The translations under genes were made by a program, and so were the position numbers. The notes under the pieces were generated by a model, which was not told the DNA's origin, did not search any database, and saw only the letters and a list, made by a program, of their open reading frames with translations. DNA of 64,000 nucleotides from Syncephalastrum monosporum B8922 (Eukaryota; Mucoromycota; Mucoromycetes; Mucorales; Syncephalastraceae), in assembly GCA_000697355.1 (NCBI GenBank), contig JNEN01000659.1, forward strand, positions 1-64,000, read 5' to 3'. Positions 1-10,528 of this stretch are shown one piece after another; the stretch's first letter is position 1; every line of letters begins with the position of its first letter.

Positions 1-1848
1 ATGGTTATACATATCCAAGCTACCCATAAAGTAATACCATGATCAACACGTGATATACTTGTACAAAGTTATAATACCTCCAGTTGACGACATGTACGCA
101 ACCTGGAAGGGGGCTATGTGGTAAACCATCACCCGTCGGGTAGCTGTGTCTTCGTTGAGAAAGTCTAGACTTGCCTCTATACCCAATCGTTGTATCGGTT
201 GCTATCATGCACTTATTCAACTCCTCCATCGCCGGTTCAATTACTGCATATGAAACCGTAAAGAAGTATTCCGTACCGCTACTCTTATCTAATGGCACAG
301 TTCCATATGCAAGCTGCATCTGCCATTGTATATTCAATCACAGGCACATCGTCCCTGATGAAAATATTTTATTATCTTATCACTGGTTCTCTTTACTCAG
401 CTGGATGAAACATATTGAAGTCTATAAAAGACTTCCTAGTTATTAGATGTAGACCGATCATATCATACTCAACTTTAATATAAGTTCAGTCTCACTTAAC
501 TCTCTTGTCCTTTTGACCTGTCACTTTCTCTCTCTACATCTCAAGGATAATCTGATGATGTTTATTGAACAAATTCATGAGGGTATTTATACACGAAAAG
601 TACGGGATCATGAGAAATAAGGAAAGGGACAGAGCGACGGACGGGTGGATGAAAAGGGAAGATGCTTCGGCCAAGAACAAGAAAAGAGTCTCGGTTAATG
701 TCCGAAAAAGGAAAGAATGTGCAACGGTTGACAATGTCACTCTTTGATCGTGACACGAGTACCCGGATCATGACAACATAGATGAGATTCAAGAAGAGTA
801 TATAAAGGGCAGACTCTAATAGCCAAGTAGAATCAATCAAGAACACAAGTTCACACACAACTACCTTTATAAAAACCTACACACATTCTCACTGACTCTT
901 TTGTCCCTTTTTATTTTTCTTTATTTTTTATCCACTTTCTGCCCTTCATATATCACACATTGAACTGGTTCTGGTCACTCCGTCCTCTCTCTCAAATCTG
1001 TTATTAGATTATAATCGGACAGAGCATCTAGATTTTTCTCTTTCACTTTTCCTACGAGTAAGACCAGTCTCACGTACTTTCCTGTTACCTGTTACTACAC
1101 CACAACCACCACCACTTCTACTTTGCCTACATCACACTTCTTTTATTGCGCCTTGGAACAGAGCCGTGGCCGCTGTGGTATAGAACTCTACGTTGGGTAG
1201 TCGTATCCTTGATGAATAAGTCTTCGTCATGACTATGTCGTGGTTGGATGCACAGTTGCTCAACAAGTTTATTACACTTGATCAAACACATCTTATTTGT
1301 ATACAACACGGTTCATGTGTATACACCACAAGAGCGCCAACACATTGTATAGAACGGATGATATAGAATTTTTTATTATAGAATATTGACATCTTCAGAG
1401 GCAACACCCCCCTCCTTAAAAGCTATATGCGACAGGCTGCTGTAGTCAGCATAGAGAATCATTATATCTGGCCGCGACAGCTGTTGCGGTTAAAATCGAC
1501 CCTTATTTAGTTAGAGGGTAGGTGGGGGGTGGGCCGTATCAATTACCTAAGTCCCTGTGCCACGACGCCAAAGGCGACGGGCACGAGGGTGATTGCAGGC
1601 AGAGGTGTTGCCAGTGACGGACACCGGCCTTTGTGTCACTGCTCGAGCATATGAGCTGTACTGCAGTGGGGGTTTTGGGCGGCCACCCTTGTCCGGGAGG
1701 TCAGGCTTGATGGGAGGTTAGAGAGCCGTGATTTACCTTACATGCATGATGATGATGGTAGTTGAGAATTGGAACACGAAGTCACGCAAATATTATGGCC
1801 TACATTTCAGCTACAAAAAGTAAGTGCTGCAATAATTCTTAGAGCGCA
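1..1848. other. gene-poor stretch upstream of the helicase
   Basis: No coding region could be supported here: the open frames are short, lack recognisable domains and show no consistent splice structure. The stretch is AT-rich with pyrimidine-rich patches around 880-1130. An imperfect hairpin lies at 1557-1584: GTGCC pairs with GGCAC, and an inner CGACGCC/GGCGACG pair closes an AAA loop with one mismatch and a bulged A. The last part presumably holds the promoter of the helicase gene, but I see no clear core element. Confidence 0.5.
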
Positions 1849-4243
1849 ATGTTACGCCTCTTGCGTCTCAGGAGAGTTCCTTCGTTCTTAATCCAGTGCA
1901 GAAGGACGGTGTCTACAGCAAAACTCTCGGGCGGGCTGAAGCTGCGGCCGTACCAACTAGAATGCATCCATCACTGCATGGATCAGCTTACTAACGGTGT
2001 CAGGCGGCAAGTCGTGTCACTCCCAGTGGGTAAGACCAACAGTGCTAGTCAACGACACCGATGACTATGTTTTCATCTCTGACTGCAGGTAGCGGAAAGA
2101 CGGTAAGCTCACTCGATGCGTGGTAGTCTATCTATGACAGACGATAAACATAGTCTGACGTTCTATGATCTTACATTCCACATCTCAGGTAGTCATGTCA
2201 AATCTGATACCATGCATACCACAACCCAGTGCCGGAGCCACCAAAACTCTTATTCTTGCCCATCGCACAGAGCTACTTGACCAAGCACAGCGGCAAGTGC
2301 AGCGTTTCCATCCGGGCTGGGTAAGTCATAGCGTACCGTAGAATAGATCGCAGTAGAGCGAAGTGGAGTAGAGTAGAGTGGGAGTGGGGTGGAATGAAGT
2401 ATTTCATGTAGAGGCTGTCACATTGCACACACTGCACACACTGCGCACACTGCACACACTGCGCACACTGCACACACTGCGTTACATTGCGTTGCTTCAT
2501 ATTAAATCGTTTATCTCTTATCCATACAGACGGTCGTCATTGATCAGGGCAAGAGTAAACCTGATATCGAATTTGCCGATGTTGTTGTAGCATCCATACA
2601 AACACTCGCTCGCAAAGACTCGCAAAGGCTCGAGCGCTACAATCCGTCTCTCTTTAAAGCCATCATCATCGACGAAGTCCACCATGCCGCGGCTCAGACT
2701 TACCAACGTGTTCTCGATTATTTCGGTACTTCCGATCCGGACTCCCGCATCTTCGTCTGGGGCTGCTCCGCGACGGTGCGTAGACACGACGGCATTGGTC
2801 TCTATGGAATCTTTGATAAAATTGTGTATCACAAGAGCCTCCTCCAGTTCATCCAAGACGGCTGGCTTTGCCCTCTCAAAATCACGACCATTGAAACCAA
2901 CGTCGACCTCAGTCGCGTCGCCACCCGCTACGATGACTTTTCAACGGCAGAACTCTCTAGAGCCGTCAACATCGAAACTCGCAACACAATAATTCTCGAA
3001 TCCTGGAAAAAGTACGCTCGCAACCGCAAATCTACACTCGTTTTCGCCGTTGATATGATGCACACTCACGAATTATGCAATGTCTTCCGCTCCGCCGGCG
3101 TATTGGCCGAATATATTACGAGCAGAACCCCGATGGCCACGCGGCGCGACATAATCTCCCGCTACGCCGCCGGTGACTTTCCTGTACTGGTCAACTGCGG
3201 CATATTAACTGAAGGCACTGACATCCCGCGTGTCGACTGCATCCTGATGGCCCGGCCCACCCGCTCCACTGTCTTATTTCAGCAGATGTTTGGACGGGGT
3301 CTACGCCTATATCCCGCCAAAACTGATTGCCTTATGATTGATTATGTCGACAACTTTGCGCGCTCAGGGCGCCAGAACCTCGTGAACTTTCCTACCCTCA
3401 TGGGGCTGGATCCAAAAGAATCCCTTGAAGGTAAGCTGAAATAAACAGTGAGGGTGCAGCTAGATATAACGACGTGGATCAGGTGAGGACATCTTAGCTC
3501 TGGAGAAACTGGTCGAAGAACGCGAGAAGCAGGTGGCACAGACACAATCTACCTCGGCTACAGACCCATCTTGTCTCAAAATCAAGGTCACTGAATACTC
3601 CGGCATCGACGAGCTAGTTATCGAGTCTCCAGCTTCCCCCGAGCTGCGCACCTTATCGCGTTATAACTGGCTAGCGGTGGGCGACACTTGCGTTCTGAGT
3701 GTGCCCAAATATGGTACGATTACTTTGGTGAAGAACAAGGACAAAGGTATGTTGCCATGTATCTAAACATCGTCCACTGTCAGCTACTACTTATTTACTC
3801 GTTCTCATGCAACAGGCTCGTGGGGTGGCACTGTTCAGTATCCCGTCGTCCGTGCAGGCGATCACGTGCGCGCCTATAAGCCATTCGCGATCCCTTTGGA
3901 AGCTGATAGCCGGGAGGCAGCAATTCGCGCCACCGACACATGGCTTTTGCGCGTTGTGGGTCAACCTCGGCTTCAGCTCGCGCGCCGTGATGCAGCTTAC
4001 CGCAAGCACCAAGCAAGCTCAGCCCAACTCAAGGCGCTCAAGAACAGATTTAAAATCGATCCTCAGTCGGACTTGACTAAAGGTCAAGCCATGGATCTCT
4101 TGACCCGCTTGAATGCAGGTCAGCTCAAGCACTGGCGCGCGGCCCACGTCGCGGCCAGCAAGGCAGCCAAGGAAAAGCAAGCGTTAGCAGAATTGAAACT
4201 GAGTAGGCTGCCATTGTTTGATAAGGACAAAGCCAACATATAA
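1849..4243 (+). CDS. IRC3: mitochondrial DEAD/DEAH-type helicase, IRC3-like
   Basis: Predicted 639-aa superfamily 2 helicase. Exons: 1849-2029, 2089-2102, 2189-2320, 2530-3430, 3483-3746, 3816-4243. The N-terminus (MLRLLRLRRVPSF...) is rich in Arg and hydrophobic residues and lacks acids, as in a mitochondrial presequence. A Q-motif-like LRPYQLECI is followed by Walker A GSGKT (residues 61-65), DEVH (about 157-160), and the C-terminal helicase motif QQMFGRGLR (about 360-368). Yeast Irc3 is a mitochondrial branch-migration helicase that helps keep mtDNA stable; the same role is inferred here from the domain order and presequence. The SGKT of Walker A is carried by a 14-nt micro-exon. Intron 3 (2321-2529) contains an 18-bp minisatellite. 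Start chosen at the first ATG giving the presequence. A different organellar SF2 helicase is the main alternative. Confidence 0.85.
2418..2479. repeat. 18-bp minisatellite in helicase intron
   Basis: About three copies of an 18-bp CA/TG-rich unit (cacactgcacacactgcg) lie inside intron 3 of the helicase gene. This is a simple tandem repeat with no coding role seen. Confidence 0.8.
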
Positions 4244-4467
4244 AGTAACGGAGGATGGTCTCGGATGGCTTCATAAACCATATACAAATACAAGTCTTGA
4301 AACTGTAAGTCCCTATTGGCCCTAACCTCCCTTCCTCCCGGGGCGTGGGGATCTACGAGTGCGCTTTGTTAAGATGAAGAGCCTTGCGCGGCCGGCCGCT
4401 TCCTCGTTTGCGTCGCTCTGCGGCCCTTGCTGGGGATATGAAGAGGGTAGGCGCTGCCCGTGTGTGA

Positions 4468-5460
4468 TCATGCTTTTAAAATATGGGCAATGTTGTGAGC
4501 AGTCATGCCATCACGGTGGAAGCTTGATGGGCAAGGCGGGCAGCCCTTAAAACGTAGGCTTGTTTTTTCCGTCGTCTCCCGCCACGTGTCCTGTCTTTGC
4601 AAATTCACCCTTCTGTACGCACGCGGTGCAATATTCGTCGACACGGACGACAAGATGGCCGGCTTCTTTTGATTTCGCTGGCAGGGCATCCAGCAACCTT
4701 GCATCCATTGACGACTGTCCACCTTTTGCCGTATGACTGGTAAATCCGTCCATGCCAAGGCCTATCAGCAGTTTTCGGTCTCTTTTGCTGGTGTCTGGGT
4801 GCGCAGAATTGAGGATGAGATTTGGAAGGCGGTCAAGAGTTGATCGGAGGGAGCCAGACACACCTCATGACTTCCTTTTCACGACGTTGCTGTTGTAGAA
4901 AATCGGAGCGACGTCTGCACGCCTCCAGTCTGCAGCGCTCGTATGTACGCGAGGCATTCGCCAGCATGTCCGCTCTGCCTGACAACCCTCCTCTGTGAGC
5001 TTGCTCTCCATTTCGTATATGTCCCTGCAGTTTTTGCGCTGTTCAAGCCAGCGTGCGATCTCGCGGTTCTCGCCATACGCTTCTCTGCGGCGAAACCAAA
5101 ATTGTTGACCTTGACTCCACACTTGGTATGGACGGGCATCGCAAAGGTGGCAGCAGGGCACACTTCTCCGCGGTCAACACCCAGCACGTCCGTGAAACTT
5201 TGCACGCTTTCAGCAGTGTTGTTCTGTATAAAAAGGACCCTATCTCCGGGAGACGCTTCTGTCATTGTTCTTCTGCTGCAGTTTTGAGCCAGTTGACGAA
5301 AGAAATCATCAATCTAACGCCATCCGCCCGGAAAACGAGCCGATAGCGAAGACAGGGTGCTCTGTGTCCGCGATCATTTTGCGCAGCTTCCTGTGGTACG
5401 CCCGCTTTCGCAGGGTGATCAAGCCTTGTCGTTCACTGGCCATGGTCGTAATATCCAAGG
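4468..5460 (-). pseudogene. decayed Fanzor-like (eukaryotic TnpB-related) nuclease gene
   Basis: Minus-strand coding remnant broken by frameshifts, readable only by moving between frames. From N to C: a basic region ending TEHPVFAIGSF (about 5340-5460); LGVDRGEVCPAA (about 5170-5210), matching RuvC-I with its Asp; WLEQRK...DIYEMESKLTEEG in another frame; APIFYNSNVV (near 4885); LGMDGFTSHTAKGG (near 4730-4770); VVRVDEYCT (near 4630), matching RuvC-II with its Glu; and CPPCPSSFHRDGMTAHNI (about 4480-4540), matching a zinc-ribbon CxxC and the RuvC-III Asp. Fanzors are RNA-guided DNA nucleases carried by eukaryotic transposons. All three acidic residues survive, but at least two frame changes are needed, one near 5090 and one near 4550, where a stop interrupts the first frame, and the first zinc-ribbon cysteine pair is not clear. 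Family assignment is by motif order; no search was run. No flanking terminal repeats were found. Confidence 0.6.
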
Positions 5461-5509
5461 CAAACTGGATAGGGCTCTATAACTCACATAATGGGCGAAT
5501 AGTATATAG

Positions 5510-6410
5510 TTAACAACAGTATGGGACATGCAACCACCTTCTTTTCCGTTCCTTGGCGATAAGCTTGATAATCGTGCAAAAGACTATTGGCAGAATCATT
5601 GTCGTCGCAGAGTTGCCGATATGCCGTAACATAACATCAAAGTACGTATCCGAAAAAAGAATATAGACATCCTTGGGATTCGTAGCGAGTGTCACCGGAA
5701 AAGAGAGCGAGGAAGAATTGGGGGCAACCCAGTGCTCCTCCGCAACATAAAAGATCTCCACCGCGCGATATGATTGCTGCGTTGCCGGCCCAAATATCAT
5801 GTATACTACTTGTGCGTCGGCCTCCCGGTCCGCCACTAGAAAGACAAAGGCTCCAGGTTATTCACATCGTGTACGTGAAACCCGTGCTGTGGCAATATTT
5901 TGAGAGGAAAAAAGGACGGGATAAAGATGCTGAGCTAACGAACGCTTTCTAATATATGTGTGTCGTACCTGGAATATCAGGTCTTTGATGGTACCTGTGA
6001 AGCGAGCGTATGCAGGTGCATGCGCGAGAAGCGCGACGCTTGCGATGTAGATCCTTTGCTCCTTTGAGCGCTTGTGACTCTCTTTGGTCCAGACTCATTC
6101 TGGCTATCGAACACAAGTCAAGATCTGCGAGTGGGCGACAGCAGCCGATGGCAGTATTCCAGTTCGACAATCAATTTCAGCACCGCTTGCGCCAAATTTC
6201 CTTCCAGTTCGGCCAGAGGGGCGCCCACCACATCAACACCTGCTGAGATTTCTTAGCAGGATTGTTGCACGGAGTATGAGATTCGTCCACAGACCTTCTT
6301 AGCTTTGAGGTCATATATAAGCAAGCTTGGACCAATGATGGCTTGTAGGAGGATAAAGGACATGCAGCATGCGTCAATGAAGATCTTGTCCACCTTTGCG
6401 GTGTCCATAT
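5510..6410 (-). pseudogene. decayed gene of unknown family next to the Fanzor relic
   Basis: A second broken minus-strand coding stretch. Protein-like segments occur in succession in different frames: FIDACCMSFILLQAIIGPSL then YDLKAKKVCGRISYSVQQSC (6250-6400), GAPLAELEGNLAQAVLKLIV (about 6165-6230), RYHQRPDIPG (about 5965), and a longer part from VADREADAQVVYMIFGPATQ to IKLIAKERKRRWLHV (5530-5836). The composition and the orderly frame shifts suggest one ancestral protein of roughly 300 aa. I do not recognise the family. The tail of a membrane or signalling-type protein is possible, but no motif supports a function. It has the same strand as the Fanzor-like relic and sits only about 50 nt from it, so both may have arrived in one mobile element or by chance. 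Confidence 0.4.
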
Positions 6411-6512
6411 GTTGATTTATATACAAATATGTAATACAAAGAAGAAGAAGGAAAAAAAAAAGGAAAGCATACAGCACACGCGGAGTTGGGCCTGCACATA
6501 GAAGAGGTACGA

Positions 6513-7710
6513 CTATAAACAGTATGAAAATGCAGAGTGACGGGAAGCGATATGAGCTACATAAAATATGACAGTGGTTCGTTGAAACCAGGTTGAGATG
6601 GGAAGCAAGTCGGAGGAACTAGCAAATCTTGACAGGCGTTTCCTCCTCCGACGGTCTTTTTGGGAAGAGTGGGGTGCGGAGCGAGGCTGAAGTAGGGAAA
6701 AGAAATTCCGCTGACGCATAAACGAAAAGAGGTCAAAGAGAAGAAGAGATGCATAAAACATGAGACGGTGCAGCGTAGGTCGTGACAGCAACCGAGGGGG
6801 GATGTCGATCTTGACAAGATCATGGGAAGTCTCTTGCTGGTTAGGACTGTAGCGGAGGGAACGCAGGGCATGGCTAAAGAGTTGACCTAGCGAGGTGGTG
6901 CGTTGATATTGGTGCTTATGGAGATAATAATGATGATGGTGATGATGGATGTGTTGTGGCTGCATATGACGATGCGATAAAGATGATAAGGTTTTTGATG
7001 AGGTAGGGCTGACTGTTTCCAGAAGGTCCTGCATGGCATCTGCGAGCTTCTGCTCTCTCGAAAGTTGGACGTCCTGTATTGCTAGCAGACGCTTGGCTTG
7101 TTGCGCATCGTGATTATTTGCATGAGTTTCGTGCTCATTAGACAGGTTGCTCTGATCCAGACTTTTTTGAGCCTGTTGTATCAGATGTTGTAGGGTATCA
7201 TTAGCTTTGCCGAGACGTTGATCAAAAGAGATCGTTTCTTCAGGTTGCTGCTCTTGTTTGTCATATCTAATTTTTTTTTTTTTTTGCGTTACAAACATTG
7301 TTGTCCTTTCATGCATGTTTTTATCCTTACATGGAGCACTGCAGACTTCTCAGCAGTAGCTGGTTCGTCGTCTCCAAACTGCAAAAGAAAAAAAAAAAAA
7401 AAGGAATCAGATCGTAAGTACTTAATACGCGCAAAGTTTTTGCTATATGTTGCATACCTTGAGAATTTATCATGAACTTGCCGCAGCATGCTATGGGTTT
7501 CATCTACAGTCTGCTTCATCTGGAGAATGGTACGATCCATTGATTGAAGCTACCAGTATAATTTATAAGGACAATGCAGATAAAGATTGATGAGACGCAT
7601 ACCCGAATGTCCCAGGGGTCGAGGCGTTTATGAAACAGGGCATCGTCATAGGAAGGCGGAGGGCAAGTTGTCTTTTCCCGACGAGGTGCACCCGTTTGAT
7701 TTTCGGTCAT
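6513..7710 (-). CDS. coiled-coil protein with C-terminal hydrophobic segments, unknown function
   Basis: Predicted 333 aa. Exons (minus): 7603-7710, 7458-7549, 7331-7378, 6513-7266; all junctions keep frame and total 1002 nt. The N-terminus has a Pro-rich stretch (CPPPSYDDAL). Residues about 37-85 form heptads (MDRTILQMKQTVDETHSMLRQ and onward), and a second helical part runs through QRLGKANDTLQHLIQQAQKS. A His-rich run (HIHHHHHHYYLH) lies in the middle. The C-terminal half contains LMFYASLLLFDLFSF and IFYVAHIASRHSAF, which could be weak membrane segments. I do not recognise the family. A tether or SNARE-accessory role would be speculation. The 48-nt exon 3 codes only for coiled-coil residues. 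Confidence 0.6.
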
Positions 7711-8501
7711 CTGGCATGAAGAGCCCTCGGATGGAAAAGACACCCGTTCAATGTTAAGAAGAGGAAGAAGGAAAAAAAAAAAGATGCGAGTGGAGTTGGG
7801 AGGGGGGAGAACCAAAGAACAGGCAGCCCGAAAAGGCGGCTGAACTTTTTTATTTTGAAGCTACTGTGTGTAACGCGAATTGAGACTGGCACCTCCGATT
7901 TGCTTCATATGGGCAACAGACAACCACCCGAGGAAGGCCCGTACTCCCGCCATGTGAAGCCAATATAACAAAATATTATGACAAATATCATGCCGTTATG
8001 GTTTTACCGTTGCCTTTAACCCTTAGAACACATAACAAGCGAGCATAGTTTGGATATATCAGCAAAGTACAAGATTTGAAGGAAGCTGGGTATGTTATTA
8101 TAGGCTTAGGTTTTTCTCTACGCTGCTTTTATTATAGTTGAGGACCGATAATGCTTTATTGTTTCAACAAATATACCCAGCTGAAGAGCTTGTGGGGAAA
8201 AGGGGAAGGGAGGGGAGCACAATATAAGATCCACCTGCCACGTTGTTACATTATCCGTGCGCCACTTGGGCGAAAAGGAATGTTGGCAGTGTGCTACCAT
8301 CAATCGCCCAAAAAGATATATTTCTAATGGGTAAAATCACAAAAAATAGAACAACAGACCACGTTGACGAGAACGAGGCACAAATACAGCTTACGTAGTA
8401 TAGAATTCAGAAAGTAAGTGCCTTCATTTTTCATTTGACTCAGTCATTTACGCCTGCATACATGCTGACAGTCGATAACAAATAACCTTTTCCTTCTTTT
8501 C
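7711..8501. other. intergenic, no gene seen
   Basis: Lies between the 5' end of the coiled-coil gene and the 3' end of the PIG-X gene, both on the minus strand. It should hold the promoter of the former and the terminator of the latter. Only short, low-complexity open frames are present and nothing was recognised. Confidence 0.5.
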
Positions 8502-9158
8502 CTATTCAGATCGTCTTCGTTTCCCTTTGGCATCATAACGGCGGATACGATCCAGACTCTTTAGAACGGCCCAAGTAATCCATACCGCAGACAAGAGGAC
8601 ACACAGGACGGTACCAATTTGGACGAAAGCTGCATCCTGAGATCGTCCAATAGGAACAGCGAGTAAAAGGGGTTTGGACGAGTGAAGCAAGGGAATGAAA
8701 GTGGTGTCTTGGGGGTCGGCATGGTAACGGGCGGGTATCAACGGGTTTTGAGTCAGCCAGGCTGGCGCAGGGCTGGTGCGACAGGTCCAGCCAACGTGAG
8801 GGGCTTCTATTCTAATGACACGGTGCGTCTCGAGTGGGTCCGGTTGCTGGTAACGTAAATGGATGGGCAGATCAACGGCAGGATTGGCTTTCAAGATGAC
8901 AAGACTGCCGCGTATCTCACTGACATGCTCAAGAGGTGCTTCCAAGTCGGTCTCGCCAAAGACATGGGCGTCTGGTATTTGATTCGGATCGACAAAGACG
9001 CTCGGTGGTAAGGTGTAAAAGACGTGAAGGGAGCAATGACGGGATTCATTAACAGGCGCTTGTAAAGGGGATTCAATCGTGGTGATGATGTGTGGATGAA
9101 AGCTGCCTTTATTATGTAGAGTGGATGAGGCAGAGTTGCCTTGTACGTGTATAGCCAT
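8502..9158 (-). CDS. PIGX: PIG-X/PBN1-type subunit of GPI mannosyltransferase I
   Basis: Single-exon, 218 aa. The family stabilises PIG-M/Gpi14, which adds the first mannose to the GPI anchor precursor in the ER lumen. Visible features are the luminal PIG-X domain, with CSLHVFYTLPPSVFVD (about residue 42-57), the FGETDLEAP segment, PIHLRYQQP, and the conserved APHVGWTC near residue 127. A C-terminal membrane helix follows (IGTVLCVLLSAVWITWAVL), then a basic cytosolic tail ending KGKRRRSE. The frame stays open upstream to 9479, but that part runs through the promoter and first exon of the divergent prohibitin gene, so the Met at 9158 just before the domain is preferred. No classical signal peptide is visible after this start. 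Confidence 0.8.
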   Translation of the reverse strand: MAIHVQGNSASSTLHNKGSFHPHIITTIESPLQAPVNESRHCSLHVFYTLPPSVFVDPNQIPDAHVFGETDLEAPLEHVSEIRGSLVILKANPAVDLPIHLRYQQPDPLETHRVIRIEAPHVGWTCRTSPAPAWLTQNPLIPARYHADPQDTTFIPLLHSSKPLLLAVPIGRSQDAAFVQIGTVLCVLLSAVWITWAVLKSLDRIRRYDAKGKRRRSE

Positions 9159-9344
9159 TGGAGGTAATGTCGTATTGTATTGTATAGTGTTATATTGTAT
9201 TGTATGTTTGTTTGAAAGCAAGTACACTGAGAATGGAGGCAAGTGTGACTTGTCAAAATTATGCTGCGCGCGCGGTGTGGGTTCTTGTTTTCTTTCCCCA
9301 CACAATACAATCCCTCTTCTTTGTATTTTTGACACCTCTTTCCA
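9159..9344. promoter_or_regulatory. shared divergent promoter of PIG-X and prohibitin genes
   Basis: Only 186 bp separate the two start codons, so one short region must drive both genes. It contains a repeated GTATTGTAT/GTATTGTATAGTG run at about 9171-9205 and a pyrimidine-rich tract just before the prohibitin ATG. No individual factor site is assigned. Confidence 0.6.
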
Positions 9345-10344
9345 ATGGCTGCTGTGCTCGACAAGATTGCCAAGATTGCCATTCCTGTTGGTCTGGCCCT
9401 CGGTGGTGTGCAGGCCGCCATGTACGATGGTATGCTGCCCTTTAGTTACCGATCTGCGTAGTTGAACTGTGAAGCTCATTGCTTCCTAACCACTTTTCCC
9501 TTTCTTCAGTCCAGGGTGGTTACCGTGCTGTCATTTTCGACCGTGTCCAGGGTGTGAAGACCGACTCGACCGGTGAAGGCACTCATTTCTTGGTTCCTTG
9601 GCTGCAGCGTGCTGTCCTTTTTGATGTTCGTACCAAGCCTCGCAACATTTCCACCACGACCGGTTCCAAGGGTAAGTTAAAAAAACAAAAAAAAAAAACA
9701 AAAAACATAAATAGTGTAGACACTTCTGAATTGAAGAGTAATGCAAGAATATTTTCATAGACATGCAAATGGTTAGCTTGACTCTGCGTGTGTTGCACCG
9801 GCCCGAGATCAAGCAGCTCCCGGCTATCTACCAGAACCTGGGTCTTGACTATGACGAGCGTGTCCTGCCCTCGATTGGCAACGAAGTACTGAAGTCGATC
9901 GTGGCCCAGTTTGATGCCTCTGAGTTGATTACCCAGCGTGAAGTAGTATCTGCCAGGATCCGTGAGGAACTCTACAAGCGCGCGCGCGAGTTCAACATTG
10001 CCCTCGAGGACGTATCTATTACCCACATGACCTTTGGTCGTGAGTTCACCAACGCCGTCGAGCAGAAGCAGATTGCTCAGCAGGAGGCCGAGCGCGCTCG
10101 TTTCGTTGTCGAGCGTGCTGAGCACGAGAAACAGGCAGCTGTCATCCGTGCCGAAGGTGACTCGACCGCGGCTGAGTTGATTTCCAAGTCGCTCGAGAAG
10201 GCAGGAGAGGGTCTCGTCGAGTTCCGCCGCATCGAGGCTTCTCGCGAGATCGCTTCGACCCTTTCCCGCTCCCAGAACGTGACCTACCTTCCAAGCAACC
10301 GCAATGGTGGGTCCAACATGCTACTCAACCTCGGTGGCGTCTAA
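9345..10344 (+). CDS. PHB1: prohibitin 1, mitochondrial inner-membrane scaffold
   Basis: 276 aa, exons 9345-9429, 9510-9671, 9761-10344. Prohibitin 1 assembles with prohibitin 2 into ring complexes in the inner mitochondrial membrane that protect newly made membrane proteins and regulate m-AAA protease. The N-terminal hydrophobic segment ([15 protein letters not shown]) serves as the anchor, followed by the Band7/SPFH domain: [72 protein letters not shown] long C-terminal coiled coil ([20 protein letters not shown]) follows. Length and motif order match fungal Phb1 closely. Coding sequence is GC-rich and codon-biased, as expected of a highly expressed gene. Confidence 0.97.
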
Positions 10345-10528
10345 ATGCAATAATTTACACTCTCTCTGTCTTCCTCTCTTTTTCCATTCTTCGTATATAA
10401 ATCCAAGGGATAATTGATTGTAACACATTGCATGTTGCATGTACGTATCTCGTGTTTATTATATCCGTCTGTATAGCTCTATTGCTGGTAAGCCCCATCC
10501 AGCCTGTCATATCGATTTTACGGAATGG

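Noticed and set aside
1557..1584. small hairpin as a structured RNA or terminator
   Set aside because: Stem is short and imperfect with a three-base loop; no conserved RNA family fits.
9159..9479. N-terminal extension of the PIG-X frame
   Set aside because: It runs antisense through the promoter and first exon of prohibitin and lacks domain content.
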